The position numbers and the translations under genes were made by a program. A stretch of 64,000 nt of DNA from Amoebophrya sp. A120 (taxonomy: Eukaryota; Sar; Dinophyceae; Syndiniales; Amoebophryaceae), in contig CAJINV010000016.1 of the NCBI GenBank assembly GCA_905178155.1, positions 835,386-899,385 of the forward strand. The letters run 5' to 3'. This document shows positions 26,061-36,914 of this stretch, in pieces (the first letter of the stretch is position 1; the number at the start of each line of letters is the position of its first letter). A model generated the notes under the pieces. It saw only the letters and a program-made list of their open reading frames with translations. It made no database searches and had not been told where the DNA came from.

Positions 26061-26313
26061 TTAGGTCTGTCACATAATACTTGGGTCTGAGCGCAGGTCG
26101 GTGCCACTTTCGGGAACGGATTGTGTACCCAAAATGTTTCCGCACTTTGCGCTTCAGCGCAAGTATGTACTCGCACGTTTGCAACAAGTACGGAATGAAG
26201 ATAAAGTGTCCAGAACTACAGTGTCATCGAGGGTAAAGTTCTGCGCAAAGAAAGCAAAGACAAATCTCCTCGCTGCGTCCGCACAACGACATTTCTGAAA
26301 AAGAAAGATCAAC

Positions 26314-26928
26314 ATGGGCGTCTTTTCTATGGCAGCGCAAACTGCAGCTGACGAGCTGTACACCGAGCAGCCTGGTTTCCCCAGAATGGTGCATCACAAC
26401 ACGAATTTCCAAGCCAAGGGAATTCCTTCGTCTTTCTACCTCCCCGACGGCACCCAAAATTGTTCCCTTCCGACGCTCCAAATCGACGGTCTTCGGCCCA
26501 TCGCCTGCCGCAGACACAAACCCGACCGGAGCGAGAGGACCGTTACTTTCGAGGTTTCGAAAAACGACAGCAACACGGCGCCGTCCAAGGAGGCGGAAGA
26601 GTTGGAAAAAATTCTCGAGCAGCAACGAGAGAAAACCCGACACCGGGTAGCGGACCGCGCCGCTGAGGTGGAGAAGGACTATTGGAAGATGCGGGACGAC
26701 GAGGCCAGCATCGAGAAGGCGAACCGCCGACTGTCCTTTTCCCGAGGCCTGCGGGAGGCGAAAAAGTACCGGTCCGAGCAAACGCCTGGCGGGTTTCGGG
26801 TCGTGCCGCACTACACGGCGTATTTGCTGAGTTTGGTGGAGACAAGCATGCGGAAGATGGCGTCGCTGTTCCGGTCCGACGGGAAAATGCGGCAAATGAA
26901 GCTGAGGCTGGCCGGGACGTTTAACTGA
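26314..26928 (+). CDS. hypothetical coiled-coil protein
   Basis: Single-exon ORF of 204 residues with no introner. The first 90 residues are mixed (PGFPRMVHHNTNFQAKGIP, DGTQNCSLPTLQIDGLRP). Residues about 95-150 are charged and heptad-like (EAEELEKILEQQREKTRHRV), a likely coiled coil. The C-terminus is basic. No family recognised. The coding frame is supported by consistent G/C in third positions and by a normal-looking composition, not by homology. Confidence 0.7.
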   Translation: MGVFSMAAQTAADELYTEQPGFPRMVHHNTNFQAKGIPSSFYLPDGTQNCSLPTLQIDGLRPIACRRHKPDRSERTVTFEVSKNDSNTAPSKEAEELEKILEQQREKTRHRVADRAAEVEKDYWKMRDDEASIEKANRRLSFSRGLREAKKYRSEQTPGGFRVVPHYTAYLLSLVETSMRKMASLFRSDGKMRQMKLRLAGTFN

Positions 26929-27637
26929 AGGAGCAGAGGGCGCCGGTTTAGTCCTTGTAAGACACGGTTGTGCCACTGCTAGAACTTGAAGTAGAGGGGC
27001 TAAAAAAAAACCCAGACAACGCTGAGCGATCATCGAAATTTCCGAAAAAGAGTTTCAGTTCCGCTTACTGCAAAACGAAGATGATCATGTACTGTCTTAT
27101 TGAGCTTGTCTGATCATAGATGCCGCTCATTACCATACGGATCGTGGTGTTCATATTCGTGCAGTTTTGGCGATGTGCGTCTGCGTGATTGCTCGGTTCG
27201 GCAGGACGAGAAAGATGATTTTAGCAACGTCGGACGAAGTAGATCCGTGTGGTACTCCATTCTTTCGCCGAAATCAGGATCTCTTCCGTATCTTCTGCGG
27301 TTGCGCCTATTTTGTGACATCGCAAATAGAAAGACCAGACGAGACCTGATGGATCACGCCCATTGCCTGCGGATCATCCTGCCACTGATGATTGTGGTAT
27401 TTCTCTTGAGATCATTGCTGACTCGTACTTATCCCCTAGCCCTACTCTGAAGGTCAAAAATCGAAAACACACTCGTTGTTGGGGGTGCCACTTCGAAGGT
27501 TCTGTCGCATTTATTGAGGATGCAGAAGAAGAAATTGTTCCTCCAAGATTCTATCGTGCAAAAGGTAGATCTCGACTAGATATTGTAGAGGCCACACTTG
27601 TGCTGGTTGCGGAAGCGAGTGCAAGACGATTTTGGCG
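26929..27637. other. intergenic, nothing supported
   Basis: Spacer with short ORFs only; no conserved element seen. Confidence 0.45.
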
Positions 27638-30600
27638 ATGCCGGTGCGACTAAAAGCACCTCCAACTCCGGGTAGCAGTGGTGTACGAAGTTCGCCGATC
27701 ACGACGGGGCTTGCTGTAACGGCCAGCTCTTCCAGTCGAAGCACAACATGTGTTTTACCCGCACCCTGTTGGAAGTGCGAGCCACAGCTGCAGCTGGGGA
27801 AAGCGCGACGGCTCTTCAATTCAGCCTGCAGCCGCGTCGCTGTTATTTCCGACAGGGCTTCGACCGTGACTCCGCAACCAGAAGAGACATCGGGTCCAGT
27901 TGTACAGTTCTCCAAACCAGGCTACGACCACCAACTCTCTCGTGTCAACCAAATGCTTCGCGAAGCGGAGAACGGCTCGCAAACGGGCGTTGCGCTTCTC
28001 GCCTTGGCGACCGTTGTGGACGCGATCCGCATTTCGCCATCCACGATTTCGCCCGGTGCAGAAACAGGAGTGGACAGTAGAAATAGCGGGAGCAAAAAGG
28101 ACTGCTCCACAACCAGTACTTCTACTCGTCTGCTCGCCCGGAAACTGGAGCGAAAGTTTTTCGCATGTCTCTTGTCCTCCAAAGTGCAAAAAAGACTCCT
28201 AGAATCCGCCCACGTGGACGTGTTGTTTCGTCTCACAGCGAAGGTGAATTCGTGGTTGTACGCGCGAGGGAAAGGCGACGTGCTGGAGGTGCGAGCGAAG
28301 AACGCATCGGTTGGCAAAAATGCAAGACGAGGTGGACCACCAGCATCGATTATTCCCAATGCAGCGGCGCCAATGGTTGTTGAAGCAGATCGTTTTCTTA
28401 CTCCCAGACAGATTTCGACGCCGCCCTCTACGCTACCAGGCGCAAAGTGGCTGGACGGGCTTTTCGCCGGAGGGGAGGCGCGAAAAGAACACAGTGCGCT
28501 TGTAAAGACCGCGCCCGAGGAGGGGACGAGTATGGGTGTCGTCAAAAGTAGTGCAGCCCCTGCTCTTGCATCTTCTATGTTATCGCCCCAGACCTACTTC
28601 CAGGCCGTGGAAAGCCGCAAAAGTCCATCAACTAAAAAGGCCAACATACACGAAATTTTCGCAAAAACGGGATGGACGATCGGGAAAAAGGCACCTGCTT
28701 CTGCGGTGGGCGAGCACGAAGTAGAGCACGACAAGCAAGCGCTTTTTACTCTGCCGCCCTCATTTTTTGCGGATCTGGAAGCGGATGAGGAGAATGTGAA
28801 CGCTCATCCTCCTACACATAGTCGTGCAGGTGCAGGACCAGCACCGCAAGACAGCACCACAGAAGCGGTATCACCAGTGAAAGTTCGCCGGCTGAACGCA
28901 GCGAGAGATACGATTGTGGTGGAGGAAAGCAGGGAGAGGTTTTCCTCCTTCAAGAAAAGACGGCATCTGAGGAAGGAAGCAATCAGACAGGCGAGGAAAG
29001 CGGCAGAACTGGCGCACGGTGCTGGCGGGGATGAGCTCGTCGCACTGTCGGCAGGTGCAGGAGCCTCTGGTGGCAGAGATGCAGCTGTACAACTGGCGAT
29101 CGGAAATAACAAGCACGCTGTCGCCGCTACTGCCCCGCATAGTGCTTTCGATCCCGTGAAGCTGCTGCTAGAGGAGCAAGAAAAGGAGCGGCAAATGATG
29201 CGTAGTTCTGGCGCAACACAGGGTGGAAACAATGGCTTTATCCCTCCTCGGAAAAAACTTTCGTTCTGGGAACGGCGACGCAGCAAATTGCGGGACGCCA
29301 GCGAGAATGCGCCAGTATGGGGGTTGTCAGAAGACCCTATCGCAGATCACGCTGGTGGTGCACTTGACATAGGTCTGCAGAGTAAAAATGCTTTGCCGAT
29401 ATTAAGCCCCGAATCTATTGAGCCAAGAGCCATGAGCAGGAGCAGGAATACTGCTCTCAGGGGACATGCCAGCACGAGAACTGCGCAGAGCACTTCTAAA
29501 AGCAGCGACTCACCGTTTCCTGTGGCCGCGTCGCCGACTACTAGTGCATCAGCGACTTCTACCAGTGCCCCACTCTCACGCACCGCAACGGATTGCAGTG
29601 GTGCAGGTGCTACTGATCCCGAAGGAGGTAGTACAAAGACCACCGTTGTCCCGTTCTCGGAGGTACAACCGAGAGGTGGATCCAGTCACGCCTGTAGTGC
29701 ACCAAACTCCACTAGCGCGATGCAGAATTATGCAAGAAATGACACGGTGGAACAAGTTGAAGCACCTGCGCCCCCTTCATCGACGTTGGCAACCAACTTC
29801 ATCGCCCCGCCAGCTTCCCCGTCCACGGCTGTGCAGACGTTCCTGCAGAAAGCGACGAGAAAGCTGGTTGTCAACAAGTCCAAGGCTGTTTCGGAAGACG
29901 ACTGGCGGGGACAAGTGCGATTTCTCGCCCTGCTCGCATCCAGTAACGTTGCTCACACGCAGCTCCGGCCGGCGGTCTGCGCGTTAGTGCGGAACTTGCT
30001 TTTGGGCGGGGGAAGCATAACAAGCAAGACGGCCATGGTGACTACAGAAACAGGATTTGATAGTAGAGTTTCTGCACCTGCAGATAGAGATACCCGTGCC
30101 AGCACTGTTGGTGGAAAACACTTACTGTTATGCGACTTGCCGACTGTTTCAGAGAAGCAGGAGAAGGAACTGCAGGAAAAATCGGCCGCAGCATTACGGA
30201 TGGACAAGCCGTCAGAACCAGCACCTTCTCGTCAGCACGACGAATGTTTTCAAATGATGTCCTCTACGACGGCACTCGCGGAGACGCAGCAGTGGGGGGA
30301 GGTAGAACGAGACCAAGTAGAAGTATCCGTAGCAACAATAAAGCCTCCAAGCGTCGATCCATTCTACCAGATCCCGCTGCTCTACTCCGTTCAGATTCTC
30401 ACTCTTCTGTACAAAACGCTGCAGTTCGGGGACGCGAAGTGGACGGTTGTGGCTGATTTGCAAGAGTTGTTCGAACGCAGGAAAGCGAAAAACACGAATT
30501 TTGTTGAAGGAAAAACTACACCCGAAACTGCAAATGACCTAGACATCAGCTGCAAGGAGAATAAGACGAGAAAATTCGACCTGCGGAAAACGAGAAACGA

Positions 30601-32849
30601 GAGACTCAGCGAGGGCCCGGAGGTCAATCTTCTGGGGTCGAACACGGCGAGAAAAGCGGAAAGGGTGTTTTCGTCCTGCGCGTATTTTGCGGAGTTTCGG
30701 GACCTAGCGGGGAGGCTGGTGCGGGAGACTAGACTTTTGGAGGCGGTTGGGTCATGGTCATCAGGACTACTAGGGTATGAAGACGTGTTTGGACAGGAAA
30801 ATAAACACGCCCTTTCGACGACGAGGACCCCTACGGACCATCGCAACTGCACTCGGCTGAACGACAATGCTGCGGCTGGAGTGGCGGAGGCTGTAGGTTT
30901 TTTCAACCTGGCCATAGTGCCAGCGAAGGGAAGTTTAAGCTTTTCCTTCCTGTCACGCGTCAGTTCTAGTTGTGGGAAAAATGAAGCAGCTTTATCATGT
31001 TCTAAAATCAGCGAAGCAGGAGCGGAAGATGAAACAGTTTCTGTTGTAGAACCTGACGATTTTAAGCTCGGTGCAGCTGTGGACAATAAACACAAGCGGC
31101 CCCTCTCGGTCGAGAAGCGAAACCTGGTATTCCTCTGGGCCGAGCTGGCGATTCATCACCGGTATGAAATGGAAAAGTATCGTACTAGTAAAACTAAAAG
31201 TATAAATTGCATTACAAATTTCCCTAGCATGACAAATTGAACTTGCATCCTGTTTTAGCGTAGGAAGGCGATTTTTGTCATGCATGACTGCAATTACTTC
31301 TACGAGTGCGATACTTTTGCACAGGATAACCGGAAGGCCGCCGAGTGCGAGACGTGGCGGAAACTGGTGGAGGAGAATGGGTTGCACGAAACGGAAACGG
31401 GCAGTGCTTTTGCGTCCTGGTCTTCGTGTCGCAGGAAATCGGAATCGGTCACCAGGAACCTGATGCGGCGGCAGGTCGAGTTCTGCTATTGGAAGTGGAT
31501 GAAGAGGGCTGATTTCGGCGAAGAAGAAGAGACAAGTGCAAGCAAAGTACCGAAGGCGCAGAATATTAACCCCTTCTCCAATTTCCTGCACCACCAGCAC
31601 TTCGCCATCCCCGATGTCCTGCTCAACGCGAGGCCGCGAAATTTACCAAGTGAATCCCCGGCGGAAAGCAGGAAAGCCGGGACGGTGAACGTTCTATCAA
31701 ATGCAAAAGTGTCTGGGTCTGGAACAAAGCAACTTGTCGTGGTAAATCTGAATCATGTGGAAATCTGTATTGCATGATCGCCAGAAGCTGTCTACTTTTG
31801 ACCTGATCGAGAGGCAGTTTCTCATGCAGGATAGGCATGATAGAACTCTCACAGAATCTTTCATGCTATGTCCTACATACCAGACCGCGTGGGTCATGGA
31901 AAACCTGCATGACAGGTCTTGGCATTCTTCCAGACTCAGACATTTTCGCGGTTGATACGTTCCCGATTACTACGACGAATTTGTGCAGTTGCGCAAGCGG
32001 CTGCAGCCCTTCTGCAGTGTCTGGGAGAAGGAAAAGCCACTGTGGACGAGTTGTGACAGCGACGGCCGGGTGGGAAGTAGTAGTACTTTTGCAAAAGGAC
32101 GACGAGGCAATAAAGAAGAATTCTCTCACCCAATTACCGATATTGGAACTTCGTCGCAACAAGTGGAACCGGATGGAAGTGCACTTCCGGACTCGACCAG
32201 AGGTAAGCCACCAGTCGAGGGGCAGGATCGCGACCAGGCAGTAGAGCACCCTGTAAGAAAAAAGCAAGACCGCGTGGTTCCTTCAGCGTCAAGAACATCT
32301 GGAGGAGTACTTTTTCCCGATTTGTCGGGAATTCTAAGAGACGAGAATGCAGCTCCTTCTAGACGCAAACCACTTGGCGCGAACGGAAGTTTTGACTCGG
32401 ACGACAAAGAAGATCTGGCACCACCCCCACGAGGAAGTGAAAATTGTGTGGGCGCACGAAGAACGGAAGAGCAGACTGGAGTGTCTAATGTGTGTCTCCG
32501 CAACCAAGAAAACGCCACACTGCACCAATTGGGCGAAGAACGTCAGCAAGATGTTGAAAACGGAGAGGATCGCACGTCAGAAATTTCGAACCGCACAGCG
32601 TCCACCACAGCCTGTCTGGAAGAAAGCTGGAAGTTGCTGCCGTCTTTCGATGCGGACTTCTACTCTAAGAGGAAAAATTGCAAGAGTAGAAGTCCATCTT
32701 CTTCCTCCGCGGCACAATCGACCGGCAACGACCCCGGTGTGCTGTTAAACGGAATTGAGAATCTCATGTGGCATATCGTTTGGAAAGTTTCTCTCTATTG
32801 TGACTTTTTGTCACCACGATTCTACTGCTCGTTCGCCGGCACTGTGTAG
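27638..32849 (+). CDS. large protein of unknown function
   Basis: Exons 27638-31162, 31334-31694 and 31963-32849 give about 1590 residues, mostly in the first exon. Alternating low-complexity segments and helical blocks: RVNQMLREAENGSQTGVALL near residue 105, FLALLASSNVAHTQLRPAVC near 755, PLLYSVQILTLLYKTLQFG near 910, and NLVFLWAELAIHHRKAAECE at the first splice junction. The spacing of short helical blocks is reminiscent of helical-repeat organellar RNA-binding proteins, but no RAP or FAST signature is visible, so I assign no function. The last 290 residues are mainly disordered and the final stretch (WHIVWKVSLYCDFLSPRFYC) could be read-through of an intron, so the 3' end is uncertain. The ATG at 27638 is the first in frame. 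Confidence 0.75.
31163..31328 (+). mobile_element. introner, family B
   Basis: TSD ACCGG at 31158-31162 and 31329-31333. Left end TATGAAATGGAAAAGTATCG, right end CGATACTTTTGCACAGGATA. Removal joins AIHHR to KAAECETW in frame. Confidence 0.93.
31695..31957 (+). mobile_element. introner, family A
   Basis: TSD CGTTC at 31690-31694 and 31958-31962. Left end TATCAAATGCAAAAGTGTCT, right end AGACATTTTCGCGGTTGATA. Removal joins TVNV to PDYYDEFVQL in frame. Confidence 0.93.
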
Positions 32850-34267
32850 GTACTTGCTTCTGAAAAGAGTTTTGTATGCAGTGGAGCCACGTGGACGTGA
32901 TGCATGGAGGTGTTTGTCTTTTCGTGTCATGTTTTATTATTCTGACTCTTCTTGCATGATGACGATGAGTTGCAGGAGAACCACAAAAAAAACGACCAGT
33001 GGCACTGGAGATGGAAAACCTGATCAGAGAAATTTCTCAATTTCATATCCGAAACTGCGTCGCGGCCTATCGTGGTGGTTGACACGGCAAAACGGTACAG
33101 TGTCAGTTCTTTGCGGAAAATGGAAAAACAAATCAAACGCAGAATCATGGCAGAGAAGTAGAGACACTCAAAGTTGTAAACCTGCATATGGTCGTGAAAG
33201 AACAGCAAGCCGCGGAGGATAAATCTTGCAACGCAGAAAAGACATATTACTCAAAGTCGTTCAACATGGAAAGCATGAGTGTTTCTACTCCGCGCACCGG
33301 CCAACTACATGTGGTCAGCGATAGCTCGACGATTTTGCTGTTTCGGCACATCAGATGATTGTGATTCTGACAACGTTTTGCTCGCGAACAGAATCACAAC
33401 CAAAAAAATAAGGAGAAGCGGTTGCTTTTCCCTTCACCGTTTTTTTGTCACGGGTTTGCTCGGTTTGAGGAGGGGTTTTCGGTTTCGTATGTAGTTGGTT
33501 GCTACTTCTATCTCTTAGAGTATCGGTAAAAAAAACCTACTGTGCTGTTTTGTGCGATCTTCATCGCCTGTCGTCGTTTTGGTTGCAACAGTACATACTA
33601 AGCAGCTTTTATTGATGTCACAGACTCCCTGTGACTCGGTTTCTGTCGTGCTCGTTCCGGAATTTGTCTCGGTTTCATTCGCATCATGTGAATCCTCGTC
33701 CTTCTCGTACTACGGTTGCAAGAACCAATAATATTGTAAAGCCGAAAGACTCCTCGGTCTCGTTGGCGATAAATTCACACCCGACGGTGAAAGCAAGAAC
33801 TTCGGTTCGTCCGTACTCCAAGTGCCTGTCGTGCCGTCTTCCTAGTGGTCGCTCCTGCGTTCGTAGTCCTCGTGCTTTTCGTACAAGCGAACGTGTGGCT
33901 TTTTTTCATTTTATTTGTTCTTACATACTTGCATACTTCACCATCACCATGCATCAGTACTTTACCATTTTGATTCTCTTCATTTTTGATACCTCACGAC
34001 CGACCAGAATCGCTAGTACAGTCACTTGCTGACCACGTACCAGTAAAATCCTCTCCAACAAGTAAACGCAAAACCCCACTTTCCACTTTCATCCTTTCGG
34101 AAGAAGCAACTAGTACAACCCACGGCAAGTAGCTTTCATCCTTCAGCAAGCTTTTTCTTTGCAAGAAGCTGTAGAAAAGTTGTAGCATACTCAATTTATC
34201 AAACGCGTCGCCAGGAAAAAACCCACGTTGTCCCAACTTGTAGAAGCCCACGGACGAAGTTCCAAGC
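32850..34267. other. intergenic, nothing supported
   Basis: Spacer; short ORFs such as the one at 33631-34032 lack an ATG start and show no domain. No repeat recognised. Confidence 0.45.
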
Positions 34268-36755
34268 ATGAACAGCGAATCAGGGACCAGGCCTGTAATG
34301 TGCGACACAAACACGGGCTGCATGATGTGGTCGCCGGATGGGGAAGAGAAATGGTATTTTTACTATCTATTGGATATTGCATGAGTCAAGGCGCGTGTAT
34401 GTTGTGCTGCGCGTCGAACAAAGCGAAAAAAATACACAAGTTGCGCTACGCCTACTCTAAGTTGTGCTACGCCTACTTTTTCCTGGGTGACTGGGATTGC
34501 GTTTGCGTTTGCAAATTCATTTCTATCCTTCTTTCTGTATCTGTTTTGCAAAACTTTCCAGGTGTCCCAAAACCTCGGCTGTTCTGGGCGAGCAGGGCCA
34601 CGTCTTCCTCCCCACTGACGGACGAGCGCAGCATCAGGGGAAGATGATGCAGCAGGCCATGACCGCGTTTAACAACCGGGAACAAGCTACTCGCACTGCT
34701 GCAACACGCGGTACTTCCGGCATGTCCTTCTCCAACACCTCCGACGACCAGAAAACCGAGGCTCCCCAATCCGGGCACGAAACCGTCAACACGCGCTTTT
34801 CTGGGACGAGCAGCAAGCCGTGTCGAAGCGAAAAGGCAAAGCTGGCGAATAAAGAAGGCATTTTGTTTCGCCCCCGCCCCCCCGCGGACCCGCAGGTGAG
34901 TGATGTCTTGGAGCGGGAGAAGGGGCAAAACTGGGGCTTTTTCGTCACCAACGGGGGAAATTCATCATCCGGGAGTGAGAAGGACAGTGAGTTGCGCAGC
35001 TTCTACAACAACCGGAACAGTGTCGGAGGTAGCCGCGGGAGTACCAGAAAAGGGACCACTGGAAAGAATTCGAAGCAGCAGGGTAACAAAAACGGCAAGC
35101 CGGGTTACAACAAAATGATGGACAAGACGAGCACCAGATCTAGCAGCAGCACTGGGACCCTCTTCTTACACCGGGTGTTGAAGATGCGTGTTTCCACCTT
35201 CCGCGGAGGTGGTCTGTTACGCCTTGTCTCTCTGCTGCTTGCAGTTCCCCCCGCGCCCACGACCCTTGGGGTGAAAATTCTCAACCGGAACCTCGGAGCG
35301 AGTACCAGAAGTTCATCCGAGAACAAGTACAATTCCCATGGACCTTACGAGCCAGGACAACAAAGCTGGGAGTCGTCCGACGGTGATGCAATTAATTCCG
35401 TCCCGAAAGTAGAATCGGCCATTTGGCATGATGACGAGGGGCACCAGGTCGAAGCGACGTTGACCACTTCTGCTGCACGAAAGGAATCAGAATCGGAAGA
35501 TCTCGAACCGGGATGGTTCACCTCGATTCCGAGCCAAATTGCCGGATTTGGTTCTGGTTTGGCGGAGCAGCTGGGAAGCTTTCTGCAAGCGGGCAGTGAC
35601 GCTGTTGTTAACGGTTTGTTTCCAAGCAGTGATTCTCATCCTACCGACGGAGGTGGAAGTGGTGGGGGCGCTTCTTTTCTCGCGGAAGAAAACAGTGCAA
35701 GGAATCATGCGCAATCTGACCCTCCTCGGATGTCTACCGTGACTTCTACCACTGTCACAACGCTCTCTCCGTCTACGGATGAACTAGAATTGCCTGCCCC
35801 GCAAGATTTGGAAACCTCCGACGGGGATTGCGAAGGCGAAGGCCGCTGCGCGAAGAAGTCCGAGACGTCACAAGAAGATGCTAGCTCTTTTGCCGACTAA
35901 TTTACAAGCTTCATGCAAGCGGCTAGCGACGCGGTCGGACTCGGAAATTTGCTTTCGGGACCGGACGAACAAGGAAGCAGTGTTGATATGCTGCAGAGGG
36001 CAAAGGGCATCAAAGAGCAGCACAGCCCGGTGGATCCGTCTCTACTGCCCACGACCGACCACGCGCATTCTCCGCTGCCGCAAAGGGCTTCGCCTCTGGT
36101 GGGTCCCGGAACAGCTTCGCCGACGAGTGCCACCGCTCGCGCCGGCGCGCAGCAAGAGGAGAAGGAAGCGCCCTCGGTTGTACTAACGGAAACGACTACA
36201 ACCACGACCCTGACGTCGCCGCACCCGCCGGCACCGCTTAAGCCTTCTGTCGACGGGAGTGTGTCGACTCCCGGCTCCTCGAGTGCGCGGACCACAACGT
36301 CAACGCCGCCCCACCCGCCGCCCCCGATTCTTCATCCGGGACCGCAAGGCGAGGAACTGCAGCCTGCTGTCAGTGGGCCCTCGCTTCCAGATTCTTCCCT
36401 TGAGAAATTGAGCCAGGCAGCGGAGGACCAAGGGGGAGCACCACTAGCTGGACCTGGTCTGGAAAACATTGTCGCGGGCAATCTGACAAATTCAAATACG
36501 ACGGTTGAAAGAGCTTTTTTCGCAGCTGTGGCGGGAAGGTCCAGGGGGCACAATTTCTCGGCGTCCACCTCTGCGCCATGGACCTCCCACGGGGCTCTGC
36601 CGCAGGCAGCAGGGGCAGGAAACGTGACCACTACCACTAGTTCGGCGGCCCCAGATATCTTGAGGAATCTGCAGCGCGGGGCGGGCACGATGCATTCCTG
36701 GCATCTTCACTCTAGAGCGCATTCCATTTCATTCCAGTCTTGTAACTGTATCTGA
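34268..36755 (+). CDS. low-complexity protein with signal-anchor-like segment and in-frame stop
   Basis: Exon 34268-34353 joins by a GT-AG intron (34354-34561) to an exon open to a TAA at 35898-35900 (474 residues). The same frame then continues without interruption to 36755, so the two halves look like one gene of about 750 residues. The halves share a motif: GSFLQAGSDAVVNG before the stop and SFMQAASDAVGLGN after it. A GT-AG interval of 42 bases (35867-35908), with CTAAT ahead of its AG, would remove the stop and keep the frame. Composition is Ser/Thr/Pro/Gly-rich. A hydrophobic stretch after MRVSTFRGGGLLRLVSLLLA (from 35184) could be a signal peptide if translation starts there, or a signal anchor. 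No family recognised. Alternatives: nonsense-mutated gene, sequencing error, or two genes. Confidence 0.6.
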
Positions 36756-36914
36756 GGACCAGCATCACCACGACGGCACACAGCACAGGAATCGTTCGCT
36801 TTTTATGCAACGCAAAAAAATTATTTATACAGTACTAGAAGGAGAAGCAGAAGGACAAACAAAGATGTAAAGTCGTGCAACAATTCTGTATGGTTCAATT
36901 ATGGTACAACTTAC

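Larger units (their letters stand above)
25154..26313. other. intergenic, with direct repeats and a hairpin
   Basis: No gene is supported. It holds five copies of TTACCAGCGA and a perfect 18-bp inverted repeat, listed separately. The next gene's leader is at the right end. Confidence 0.5.

Noticed and set aside
26224-27033. 269-residue minus-strand ORF opposite the coiled-coil gene
   Set aside because: Shadow of the forward frame; Leu/Arg/His-rich with no motif. The forward ORF is only moderately better supported, so a swap cannot be fully excluded.
30391-31095. 234-residue minus-strand ORF inside the 1590-residue gene
   Set aside because: Antisense shadow; Ser/Leu-rich without recognisable features, while the forward frame is open for 3.5 kb.
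27638-32849. RAP/FAST-type organellar RNA-binding protein
   Set aside because: The helical-block pattern suggested it, but no diagnostic motif can be seen, so the gene is left as unknown.
33631-34032. 133-residue ORF between two genes
   Set aside because: Starts at GTG, no domain, composition like the surrounding spacer.
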